Positions 1 through 5,732 of a stretch of DNA of 5,897 bases are shown here, one piece after another. The position numbers and the translations under genes were made by a program. The notes beneath the pieces are model-generated. The model ran no database searches. It saw nothing but the letters and a program-made list of their open reading frames with translations, and was not told where the DNA came from. This DNA comes from Lachnospiraceae bacterium UBA3643 (GTDB taxonomy: Bacteria; Bacillota; Clostridia; Lachnospirales; Lachnospiraceae), in assembly GCA_002373855.1 (NCBI GenBank), contig DFKO01000152.1:1-5897 (forward strand), read 5' to 3'. The first letter of the stretch is position 1, and each line of letters begins with the position of its first letter.

Positions 1-77
1 CCGCATGCAGCAAGAGAAAATGTAAGTGTTAATGCAAGTGCTGAAAGTGCTACTTTCTTAAAAAATGAATTTTTCAT
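1..77 (-). CDS. metQ: Methionine ABC transporter substrate-binding lipoprotein, N-terminal fragment
   Basis: Only the first 25 codons lie in the window; the gene runs off the left edge. The ATG at 77-75 follows AAAGGAGAG at a normal distance. The peptide starts MKNSFFKK, continues with a hydrophobic stretch (about residues 9-21) and reaches a lipobox, Leu-Ala-Ala-Cys, with the lipidated Cys at residue 24. This is a textbook type II signal peptide for a membrane-anchored extracellular lipoprotein. The visible part shows no binding-domain sequence. The MetQ call therefore rests on position, directly after metN and metI on the same strand, where the NlpA/MetQ binding protein normally lies. It would capture L- or D-methionine (or a related compound) and deliver it to MetI. 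The lipoprotein nature is nearly certain; the MetQ identity is an inference from context. Confidence 0.8.
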   Translation of the reverse strand, partial: MKNSFFKKVALSALALTLTFSLAAC

Positions 78-145
78 AATATTTCTCTCCTTTATTTTTC
101 ATTAATCTTTTTTGATTTATTCAGATAAAATCCTTTGCTCTACAT

Positions 146-167
146 TCCGGATATATAAAGCTCCGGA
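146..167. repeat. Inverted repeat TCCGGA between metI and metQ
   Basis: Two TCCGGA copies (146-151 and 162-167) are separated by 10 A/T-rich bases, so the transcript can form a 6-bp hairpin. It sits in the 110-base metI-metQ gap. No U-run follows it on the minus strand, so it is not an intrinsic terminator. It could be a processing or stability element separating metQ from metNI mRNA, or a regulator site. Each half is itself palindromic. Function is unknown. Confidence 0.45.
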
Positions 168-179
168 TCTTAATCTCAA
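152..179 (-). promoter_or_regulatory. Possible weak internal promoter ahead of metQ
   Basis: Read on the minus strand, TTGAGA (179-174) and TATATA (157-152) are 16 bases apart, giving moderate matches to the -35 and -10 boxes. The candidate overlaps the TCCGGA hairpin and lies about 75 bases before the metQ start codon. Binding-protein genes are often expressed above their permease, which would fit, but A/T-rich DNA gives such matches by chance. Confidence 0.22.
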
Positions 180-187
180 CATAATTT

Positions 188-838
188 TTATTTTCTGACT
201 CTCTTTGATATCCAGATACCTGCTTCCTGGATGATCATCACCATCACTACCAGACTGGCTACCGTTACCCAGAGCACATCTTTCTGGTATCTGTAATATC
301 CGTACTGGAGTGCTATGGCTCCGAGTCCGCCGCCTCCGATTACTCCTGCCATCGCCGAGTATCCGAGGATGGTTGCTATATTGATCGCTGCTCCAAGGAG
401 CAATGACGGGGTCGCTTCAGGCAGGACGAAATGAACTATTACATATACAGGTGAAGCTCCCATACTCGTTGCCGCTTCTATGATGCCCGGCTGGACTTCA
501 CAAAGTGATGACTCAACCATTCTCGCTACGATTGGAATCGCGCCTATGGTGAGAGGTACTATCGATGCCGTTGTACCGATTGAAGATCCTGTTATGAATC
601 TTGTGACCGGGATCAGCAGTACCAGCAGTATCAGGAAAGGAAGTGATCTTCCTATGTTTACGATAAGTCCGATGATAAAGTTGACCGGCTTGTTTTCAAG
701 TATCCTGCCCTTTGCCGTAGCATATAGTATGATTCCGAGAGGCAGTCCGACGATATATGCAAAGACTGATGCAAATACGGTCATATGGATCGTTTCAAAA
801 AAACCGTTTCTTATAGTTTCAATTATGTATTCACTCAT
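188..838 (-). CDS. metI: Methionine ABC transporter permease
   Basis: A 216-residue integral membrane protein, the usual length for MetI. It forms the translocation channel (normally a dimer) for methionine with the MetN ATPase. Hydrophobic segments lie at about residues 18-40, 53-80, 86-107, 145-172 and 187-210, giving about five membrane spans. The ABC permease EAA loop that docks on the ATPase is visible at about 121-144 (EAATSMGAS, then LPEATPS). A glycine-rich turn (VIGGGGLG) at 166-173 is typical of this family. The start ATG at 838-836 overlaps the metN stop codon (ATGA), and GGAGG lies 8 bases upstream, so the two are probably translationally coupled. Family membership is clear; L-methionine versus D-methionine or another sulfur compound cannot be resolved from sequence. 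Confidence 0.93.
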   Translation of the reverse strand: MSEYIIETIRNGFFETIHMTVFASVFAYIVGLPLGIILYATAKGRILENKPVNFIIGLIVNIGRSLPFLILLVLLIPVTRFITGSSIGTTASIVPLTIGAIPIVARMVESSLCEVQPGIIEAATSMGASPVYVIVHFVLPEATPSLLLGAAINIATILGYSAMAGVIGGGGLGAIALQYGYYRYQKDVLWVTVASLVVMVMIIQEAGIWISKRVRK

Positions 839-1839
839 ACTCTCTCCACCTCCGAAACACTCAGTCCGTTTTTAGTAAAGAAATCAAGTACTATCTCCTG
901 ATCTTCTTTATCCTTTGGCAGTTCCACGACCATCTGTCCGTATCCCACGCCGCCTACACTCTTTGTATTGGCACTTAGGATATTTACCTTTCTGCCGGTC
1001 TGCTCCACAAGCTCCGCGATAAACGGTCTGCTTGCTTCAAGTCCGTCAAATGCGATACGTACCAGTCTGCTGTCCTTGCTTGAGGGATCAAACGGATTGC
1101 TGGGAAATACCAGTTTTCTTGCTGCTGATGACTTTGGTGCTCTGAATATCTCCTTTACCTCACCGACTTCTGCCAGATGTCCGTTATCGATGATTGCCAC
1201 TCTGTCGCATATCTTCTCAACTATGGACATTTCATGGGTGATGATGACTGTTGTAAGTCCTCTTGTCCTGTTTATCTCCTTGATCAGATCAAGTATCTCT
1301 CCTGTCATCTTTGGGTCGAGAGCACTCGTCGCTTCGTCGCAGAGGAGTACTTTGGGATCTCCCGCAAGAGCTCTGGCTATCGCCACTCTCTGCCTCTGTC
1401 CTCCTGACAGTCTTGATGGAAACTGATTTTTCTTATCCTCAAGACCTACGACCCTTAGCATCTCAAGAGCTTTTTCCTTTCTCTGTCCTGCAGGTACCCC
1501 TGCAATTCGGAGGGGCTGCATTACATTGCTTAGGACGCTTCGCTGATTCAGTAGATTAAAGCTCTGAAAGATCATTGCTATCTCCCGTCTTACCTTCCTT
1601 ATCTTTGAAGGGCTGCACGTTGCCAGATCTGTATCATAAAAGCTGACCGTTCCCGAAGAAATATCCTCAAGCCTGTTAAGGGTTCTGACCAGTGTGGATT
1701 TTCCGGCACCGCTCATTCCGATGATTCCGAATATCTCGCCCTCCTCTATCTCAAGACTCACGTCCTTAAGTGCAAGAAATTCTTTTCCGTCGTTTTTATA
1801 AATTTTGGATACATTATCAAGTGTAAAAACATTTGCCAT
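835..1839 (-). CDS. metN: Methionine ABC transporter ATP-binding protein
   Basis: A 334-residue cytoplasmic ATPase that powers the MetNIQ methionine importer. Visible motifs: Walker A GMSGAGKST (41-49), Q-loop Gln92, ABC signature LSGGQ (144-148), Walker B VLLCDE (164-169), D-loop SALD and switch His202. After the nucleotide-binding domain, residues about 258-333 form a separate C-terminal segment of the size and place of the NIL domain, which in E. coli MetN binds methionine and inhibits transport when the cell is replete. Its presence supports methionine as substrate rather than a generic amino acid. AAAGG lies 8 bases before the ATG. The gene starts 15 bases after mccA ends and overlaps metI by 4 bases, so it is in the same operon. 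Nothing is truncated or missing. Confidence 0.95.
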   Translation of the reverse strand: MANVFTLDNVSKIYKNDGKEFLALKDVSLEIEEGEIFGIIGMSGAGKSTLVRTLNRLEDISSGTVSFYDTDLATCSPSKIRKVRREIAMIFQSFNLLNQRSVLSNVMQPLRIAGVPAGQRKEKALEMLRVVGLEDKKNQFPSRLSGGQRQRVAIARALAGDPKVLLCDEATSALDPKMTGEILDLIKEINRTRGLTTVIITHEMSIVEKICDRVAIIDNGHLAEVGEVKEIFRAPKSSAARKLVFPSNPFDPSSKDSRLVRIAFDGLEASRPFIAELVEQTGRKVNILSANTKSVGGVGYGQMVVELPKDKEDQEIVLDFFTKNGLSVSEVERV

Positions 1840-1854
1840 ATCCGTAACCTTTAA

Positions 1855-2766
1855 TTAATCAAATAATCCTTTACTTAAATATCTGTCGCCTCTGTCAGGG
1901 AATATCACAACTATATTTCCCGACTCAATCTCGTCTGCCAGCTTTAATGTTGCCGCAAGTGCTGCTCCGGATGATGATCCTGCGAGGATTCCCTCTTTTG
2001 ATGCCAGGAGTTTTGATGCATTAAATGCCTCGTCATCCGTTATCTTTATTGCTTTGTCCATCAGTGTGATATCCATGGTGTCTGCGATGAAATCATTTCC
2101 GATTCCTTCGATATCATAGTCGGCATGTTCGCCTCCACCGATGATGGAGCCTACAGGGTCAGCCAAAACTCCTTTAATATTGCTGTTCTGCTCTTTTAAG
2201 TACTTAACGGCTCCCGAAAATGTTCCGCCGCTTCCTGCGCCCGCTACCAGGTAATCGATATTACCATCAAGTTGTCTGTATATCTCCGGTCCCGTTGTCT
2301 CGTAATGAGCCAGGGGATTTGCCATATTGTGGAACTGTCCCAGTGATATGGCCCCGGGTATATCTTTCTTTATCTCCTCAGCTTTTCTCTCAGCTCCCAG
2401 CATTCCTTCTTCCCTGCTTGTATGAACGATTTCTGCTCCGAGAGCCTTCATGACTTTCTGTTTTTCTATGGAGAATTTTTCAGGTACGGTAAATATTACT
2501 CTGTATCCTTTGTTAAGTGCCGCGATCGCAATACCTATTCCGGTATTTCCGGCTGTGGCCTCTACTATGGTTCCGCCGGGTTTAAGCAGTCCCTTCTCCT
2601 CTGCATCCCGGACCATATATACTCCGATCCTGTCCTTGACACTGCCTGCGGGATTCATAAGTTCAAGCTTTGCGTAAATGTTTACTCCTTCCTTAATACC
2701 AAGATGTGTAAGTTTAAGTACCGGAGTATTACCTATCATTTCCTGGACATTCATGTATACTTCCAT
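1855..2766 (-). CDS. mccA: Cystathionine beta-synthase (OAS/serine type), reverse transsulfuration
   Basis: A PLP enzyme of the cysteine synthase/CBS fold (fold type II), 303 residues from the start chosen here. It lacks the heme and regulatory domains of animal CBS. It likely condenses homocysteine with O-acetylserine (or serine) to cystathionine. Visible: Schiff-base Lys44 in NPAGSVKDR, the substrate loop TAGNTG (71-76), the phosphate-binding loop GSGGT (178-182) and the PLP-ring serine region SSSG (264-267). The stretch NPLAHYETT (150-158) resembles CBS/MccA proteins more than plain cysteine synthase, which typically has NPEIH here. Start: an upstream in-frame GTG at 2775 would overlap mccB by 4 bases but falls inside the AAGGGG ribosome binding site, so ATG 2766 is preferred. 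The adjacent mccB supports MccA over CysK, but activity as a cysteine synthase cannot be excluded. Confidence 0.88.
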   Translation of the reverse strand: MEVYMNVQEMIGNTPVLKLTHLGIKEGVNIYAKLELMNPAGSVKDRIGVYMVRDAEEKGLLKPGGTIVEATAGNTGIGIAIAALNKGYRVIFTVPEKFSIEKQKVMKALGAEIVHTSREEGMLGAERKAEEIKKDIPGAISLGQFHNMANPLAHYETTGPEIYRQLDGNIDYLVAGAGSGGTFSGAVKYLKEQNSNIKGVLADPVGSIIGGGEHADYDIEGIGNDFIADTMDITLMDKAIKITDDEAFNASKLLASKEGILAGSSSGAALAATLKLADEIESGNIVVIFPDRGDRYLSKGLFD

Positions 2767-2771
2767 ATCGA

Positions 2772-3926
2772 TCACCCCTTCTTTGATGCTTCGATAGCCT
2801 GCTTCAAATCTTCTATAAGATCGTCTGCATCCTCGATACCTACGGAAAATCTGATCAGTTCATCAACTATTCCGACTTTCTTTCTGATGTCTGCCGGGAT
2901 TGCCGCGTGGGTCATCGTAGCCGGGTGGCATACAAGGGATTCAACTCCTCCGAGGCTTTCCGCAAGTGTTATAAGTTTCAGGTTTTCAAAAAACTTTCTG
3001 TAATCATATTTTTCATCAAGTACAAATGAGATCATCGCACCTGCACCGTCAGCCTGCTTTTTCTGTACCTCGTATCCGGGGTCGGATTCAAGACCCGGAT
3101 AGTATACTTTGCTGACATACTCGCTGCTCTCAAGCCACTTTGCGATCTTGCCGGCATTTGCAACATGTCTGTCCATCCTGACTCCCAGAGTTTTAATACC
3201 TCTTATTACGAGGAAACTGTCCCACGGACCGAGGACTCCGCCGATGGCATTCTGGAGATAATAAAGTCTGTCTGCCAGCGCCTTGTCATTTACAACTACC
3301 TGGCCTGAAACCGTATCGCTGTGGCCTCCGAGATATTTTGTACCGCTGTGGATGACTATATCTGCGCCGAGGGTAAGGGGTCTTTGAAGATATGGTGTGA
3401 GGAATGTATTATCAACGATCAGGAGCTTGTCATGTTTATGAGCAATTTTTGCAACCGTTTCAATATCAGTGACTGTGAGGAGCGGATTTGCAGGGCTCTC
3501 TACATAAACCGCTTTCACATCATCGGTGATCGCCTTTTCTGTTTTCTCCAAATCAGAAGTATTTACTATCTCGTATGTGATGCCAAAGTTTTTAAATACG
3601 TTGTCGAGTATTCTGAATGTACCGCCGTATATGTTGTCAGATACAACCAGCTTGTCCCCTGATTTAAACAGTGATAAAACTGTGCTGATCGCTGCCAGTC
3701 CCGATGCAAATGCAAGTCCGTATTTGCCCTGCTCAAGATCCGCTATAAGCTTTTCAAGCGCTGCTCTTGTGGGATTTCCCGTTCTTGAGTATTCCCATCC
3801 TCTGTCTTTTCCAAGTCCGTCCTGCTTGTATGTTGACGTCTGATAAATGGGAACATTCACTGCTCCTGTTGTCTCATCTCCGTCTATGCCGCCATGTATA
3901 AGTAATGAATTGATGTTTAAGCTCAT
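2772..3926 (-). CDS. mccB: Cystathionine gamma-lyase, reverse transsulfuration
   Basis: A 384-residue PLP enzyme of the Cys/Met metabolism family (fold type I), full length. It likely cleaves cystathionine to cysteine, 2-oxobutyrate and ammonia, and may also release H2S from homocysteine or cysteine. Visible: YSRTGNPT (46-53) with the Tyr and Arg that reach the neighbouring subunit's PLP phosphate, the PLP-binding Asp172 in IVDNTF, Schiff-base Lys197 in SGTKYLGGHSD, the active-site loop LAESLGGVESL (321-331), HPATMTH (334-340) and carboxylate-binding Arg359. The opening IHGGIDGDETTGAVNVPIYQ is very like Bacillus MccB. Cystathionine gamma-synthase is a close relative and cannot be excluded by motif alone, but the neighbour mccA argues for the lyase direction. 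AAGGA lies 8 bases before the ATG. A terminator-bearing leader lies immediately upstream. Confidence 0.9.
   Translation of the reverse strand: MSLNINSLLIHGGIDGDETTGAVNVPIYQTSTYKQDGLGKDRGWEYSRTGNPTRAALEKLIADLEQGKYGLAFASGLAAISTVLSLFKSGDKLVVSDNIYGGTFRILDNVFKNFGITYEIVNTSDLEKTEKAITDDVKAVYVESPANPLLTVTDIETVAKIAHKHDKLLIVDNTFLTPYLQRPLTLGADIVIHSGTKYLGGHSDTVSGQVVVNDKALADRLYYLQNAIGGVLGPWDSFLVIRGIKTLGVRMDRHVANAGKIAKWLESSEYVSKVYYPGLESDPGYEVQKKQADGAGAMISFVLDEKYDYRKFFENLKLITLAESLGGVESLVCHPATMTHAAIPADIRKKVGIVDELIRFSVGIEDADDLIEDLKQAIEASKKG
2775..2780 (-). promoter_or_regulatory. Ribosome binding site deciding the mccA start
   Basis: AAGGGG (2780-2775) lies 8 bases before ATG 2766, an ideal spacing. The in-frame GTG at 2775-2773 uses the last G of this site as its first base and so has no room for initiation. 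The longer 306-residue reading is therefore unlikely. Confidence 0.7.
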
Positions 3927-3998
3927 TTGTTTTTCCTTCTTTCTGTTTATATTTTTTTTCTATGTTTTTCTATAATTTTTATTTATACCGGGAGGTAA

Positions 3999-4032
3999 TA
4001 AAAAACCCGGAAACTCTTGTAAGCTCCCGGGT
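3999..4032 (-). terminator. Intrinsic terminator in the mccB leader (attenuator)
   Basis: Read on the minus strand, ACCCGGGAGCU (4032-4022) pairs with AGUUUCCGGGU (4015-4005): 11 pairs including two G-U, with a 6-base loop. A run of U (4005-4000) follows. It lies 70-100 bases before the mccB ATG and downstream of the apparent promoter, so it can only act as a conditional (leader) terminator for mccB. It would also stop read-through from metY, which has no good terminator of its own. Confidence 0.85.
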
Positions 4033-4148
4033 AGTAAAACGTTTTTTAGGCATCAATTCATTCAACATCGCTCTTCATAAAGGGATGCGGAAATCCGATC
4101 GGATGCCCCAAAAGCCCATCTGTCCCGGGTATTTGACATTCGACAACA
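4022..4148 (-). promoter_or_regulatory. mccB-operon leader: conserved Cys-codon block, CCCGGG switch segment and alternative pairings
   Basis: Elements in transcript order: a 13-base block shared exactly with the metY leader (4148-4136, including TGTTGTCGAATG), 6 bases, CCCGGG (4129-4124), AGATGG (4121-4116), a GGGGC block (4109-4105), the palindrome ATCCGATCGGAT (4104-4093), then the terminator. The early segment ACCCGGGA (4130-4123) can form 8 pairs with the terminator's second arm (4012-4005), or a 6-pair CCCGGG core with the first arm; either would break the terminator. A further candidate pairing joins 4113-4102 to 4054-4043 (11 of 12 positions, one G-U). Which structure wins has not been computed. 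No T-box (UGGNACCGCG) or SAM-I core is visible. Confidence 0.6.
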
Positions 4149-4187
4149 TGTCATATATTTCGTTTTACAGCACATTTTAATTGTCAT
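4062..4187 (-). CDS. Cysteine-rich leader peptide upstream of mccB (41 residues)
   Basis: A short ORF that nothing else explains. ATG 4187 is preceded by AAAGGAG (4203-4197) at 9 bases, as good a ribosome binding site as those of the large genes. The peptide begins MTIKMCCKTKYMTCCRM and ends Glu-Arg-Cys. It holds five Cys (6, 7, 14, 15, 41) and four Met. The second Cys-Cys pair is in CCRMxxTR, matched in frame by CCRMxxSR in the metY leader ORF. The stop codon lies 29 bases before the first arm of the terminator. Inferred role: its translation, not the peptide, reports cysteine supply; a ribosome waiting at the Cys codons would leave the downstream CCCGGG free to disrupt the terminator. No membrane segment or known domain. 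I do not recognise a named family. Confidence 0.68.
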   Translation of the reverse strand: MTIKMCCKTKYMTCCRMSNTRDRWAFGASDRISASLYEERC

Positions 4188-4223
4188 AATCCGCATCTCC
4201 TTTCATGTATTTTGTTTGTTCTC

Positions 4224-4243
4224 TTAAGATGTTTTTATCTTAA
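4224..4243. repeat. Perfect inverted repeat TTAAGAT/ATCTTAA in the early mccB leader
   Basis: TTAAGAT (4224-4230) and ATCTTAA (4237-4243) form a perfect 7-base dyad with a 6-base GTTTTT centre. It lies about 15-35 bases downstream of the start point expected from the TATAAT box at 4265-4270. It could be a 5'-end protecting hairpin in the mRNA or a repressor site. It is not a terminator on the minus strand, since no U-run follows. Confidence 0.45.
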
Positions 4244-4264
4244 CATCAGCATATGTATTTGAAA

Positions 4265-4292
4265 ATTATACCGTTTTTATCACAAGCGATAA
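4265..4292 (-). promoter_or_regulatory. Probable promoter of the mccB-mccA-metNIQ operon
   Basis: A perfect -10 hexamer TATAAT (4270-4265 on the minus strand) lies between the metY stop and the leader ORF. The -35 region is poor: TTATCG at 16 bases is the best candidate, hinting at activator help or a weak promoter. Predicted transcription start is near 4258, giving a leader of about 330 bases before mccB and about 70 bases before the leader-peptide ATG. This supports the leader as a separately initiated transcript. Confidence 0.5.
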
Positions 4293-4312
4293 CTTTTTGT
4301 TATAGCTCTTTA

Positions 4313-5593
4313 CTATATTGCAGCAAAGCCTTTCTCGAGATCGGCGATGATATCATCGATATGCTCTGTACCTATCGAGAGACGTATGGTTGCTTTTGAT
4401 ATACCTGTATCTGCCAGTTCCTCATCAGTCAGCTGAGAGTGTGTTGTTGATGCAGGATGGATCACAAGGCTCTTTACATCGGCAACATTGGCGAGGAGTG
4501 AAAAGATCTCAAGATTGTCGATAAACTTCCATGCTTCCTCCTGGCCGCCCTTGATATCAAATGTAAAGATTGAACCGCCGCCGTTCTTAAAGTACTTCTT
4601 GTAGAGATCATGCTGAGGATGATCCGGAAGTGAAGGATGGTTAACCTTTGCAACCTTGGGATGATTCTTTAAGAACTCTACAACCTTTAATGTATTCTCA
4701 ACATGTCTTTCGAGTCTGAGTGACAGAGTCTCTGTGCCCTGAAGAAGGAGGAATGCATTAAACGGAGAGATTGCTGCTCCTGTATCTCTGAGCAGGATAG
4801 TTCTGATGTATGTCACAAATGTGGCAGGTCCCAGTGCATCATAGAATGCAAGACCGTGGTAGCTGGGGTTGGGCTCTGTGAGTGCGGGATACTTGCCGCT
4901 TGCCTTCCAGTCAAACTTGCCACCCTCAACGATGATACCGCCCAGTGTGGTACCGTGACCGCCGATAAACTTTGTGGCAGAATGAACTACGATATCTGCA
5001 CCGTGCTCAAGAGGTCTTATTAAATAAGGTGTACCGAATGTATTATCGATTACGAGAGGTAATCCGTGCTTATGAGCTATCTCTGCGATTGCATCAATAT
5101 CGGGAATATCACTGTGAGGATTTCCGAGAGTCTCAAGGTAGATTGCTTTTGTGCTGTCTTTGATCGCTCCCTCTACCTCTGCAAGATCGTGGGCGTTGAC
5201 AAATGTTGTCTCTATACCATACTGGGGAAGTGTGTGTGATAAGAGGTTGTAGCTGCCTCCGTAGATGGTCTTCTGTGCAACTATATGTCCGCCTCCGGCT
5301 GTCAGTGCCTGAATCGTATATGAGATGGCTGCTGCTCCTGATGCAACTGCGAGAGCTGCGCTTCCGCCTTCAAGTGCTGCTATTCTCTTTTCAAGTACTT
5401 CCTGTGTCGAGTTTGTGATTCTGCCATAAACGTTTCCGGCATCTGCGAGTCCGAATCTGTCTGCAGCATGCTTGCTATTATGGAATACATATGATGTTGT
5501 CTGATAAATGGGAACTGCTCTTGAATCTGTTGCTGGGTCTGCCTGTTCCTGTCCTACGTGTAACTGTAATGTTTCAAATCTGTAATTGCTCAT
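4313..5593 (-). CDS. metY: O-acetylhomoserine sulfhydrylase (O-acetylhomoserine aminocarboxypropyltransferase)
   Basis: A 426-residue cytoplasmic PLP enzyme of the Cys/Met metabolism family. It likely combines O-acetylhomoserine with sulfide to give homocysteine, or with methanethiol to give methionine. Visible: YGRITNST (56-63), GGSAALAVASGAAA (76-89), PLP-ring Asp183 in VIDNTFGTPY, Schiff-base Lys208 in HSATKFIGGHG, HPASTTH (379-385) and Arg404. It is about 40 residues longer than mccB; the extra segment is near 225-262, where the EPNPSYHG and LGPATF elements typical of this subfamily lie and set it apart from cystathionine synthases and lyases. AAGGAG (5608-5603) is 9 bases before the ATG. 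A leader with its own terminator precedes it. No convincing terminator follows: the A/U hairpins after the stop lack a U-run. Complete and intact. Confidence 0.93.
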   Translation of the reverse strand: MSNYRFETLQLHVGQEQADPATDSRAVPIYQTTSYVFHNSKHAADRFGLADAGNVYGRITNSTQEVLEKRIAALEGGSAALAVASGAAAISYTIQALTAGGGHIVAQKTIYGGSYNLLSHTLPQYGIETTFVNAHDLAEVEGAIKDSTKAIYLETLGNPHSDIPDIDAIAEIAHKHGLPLVIDNTFGTPYLIRPLEHGADIVVHSATKFIGGHGTTLGGIIVEGGKFDWKASGKYPALTEPNPSYHGLAFYDALGPATFVTYIRTILLRDTGAAISPFNAFLLLQGTETLSLRLERHVENTLKVVEFLKNHPKVAKVNHPSLPDHPQHDLYKKYFKNGGGSIFTFDIKGGQEEAWKFIDNLEIFSLLANVADVKSLVIHPASTTHSQLTDEELADTGISKATIRLSIGTEHIDDIIADLEKGFAAI

Positions 5594-5673
5594 AATCTTA
5601 ATCTCCTTTTTGTTTTATTTAATCTGTTTAATCTCTTATTTTTTTCGTTTCTCTTTTTCTTCCGGTTTTCCAT
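5590..5673 (-). CDS. Possible tiny basic ORF overlapping the metY start
   Basis: ATG 5673, preceded by AGGA at 5 bases, opens 27 codons rich in Lys and Arg (starts MENRKKKRNEKNKR). Its stop TGA overlaps the metY ATG (ATGA), as in translational coupling. It lies after the leader terminator, so it would be made only on read-through transcripts. However, the composition follows directly from the purine-rich, A-rich untranslated region, and the metY ribosome binding site is strong on its own. I think chance is more likely than a real gene; no homologue is recognised. Confidence 0.15.
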   Translation of the reverse strand: MENRKKKRNEKNKRLNRLNKTKRRLRL

Positions 5674-5700
5674 TGCTTTCCTGAGTCTTCTCTGCAATAG

Positions 5701-5732
5701 AAAACCCGGGAGTGTTTTGTTTTACTCCCGGG
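5701..5732 (-). terminator. Intrinsic terminator in the metY leader (attenuator)
   Basis: On the minus strand CCCGGGAGU (5732-5724) and ACUCCCGGG (5713-5705) form a perfect 9-bp stem, extendable by a G-U pair, with a 10-base A-rich loop and UUUUCU after it. It lies about 110 bases before the metY ATG and 28 bases after the leader ORF stop. The U-run is short (four) but the stem is strong. Its sequence is very close to the terminator ahead of mccB, pointing to shared control. Confidence 0.85.

Noticed and set aside
480..875. Plus-strand open frame of 131 codons antisense to metI
   Set aside because: It is a hydrophobic mirror of metI's membrane segments with no ribosome binding site of note; shadow frame.
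2422..3003. Plus-strand open frame of 193 codons antisense to mccA and mccB
   Set aside because: It lies opposite two well-supported enzyme genes, and its translation shows no coherent domain; it is a shadow of the minus-strand coding sequence.
3962..4180. Plus-strand open frame of 72 codons across the mccB leader
   Set aside because: It is antisense to the leader ORF and runs through the terminator hairpin; no convincing ribosome binding site, no recognisable protein features.
4062..4187. SAM-I (S-box), T-box or other known Met/Cys riboswitch in the mccB leader
   Set aside because: I looked for the T-box UGGNACCGCG sequence and the SAM-I core (GAUGAAACCCGGCAACC-like) on the minus strand in both leaders and found neither. 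A covariance-model search would be decisive and could not be run.
4278..4308. Terminator for metY
   Set aside because: Short A/U hairpins are present (such as UUAUC with GAUAA), but none is followed by a U-run on the minus strand, and the stems are weak.
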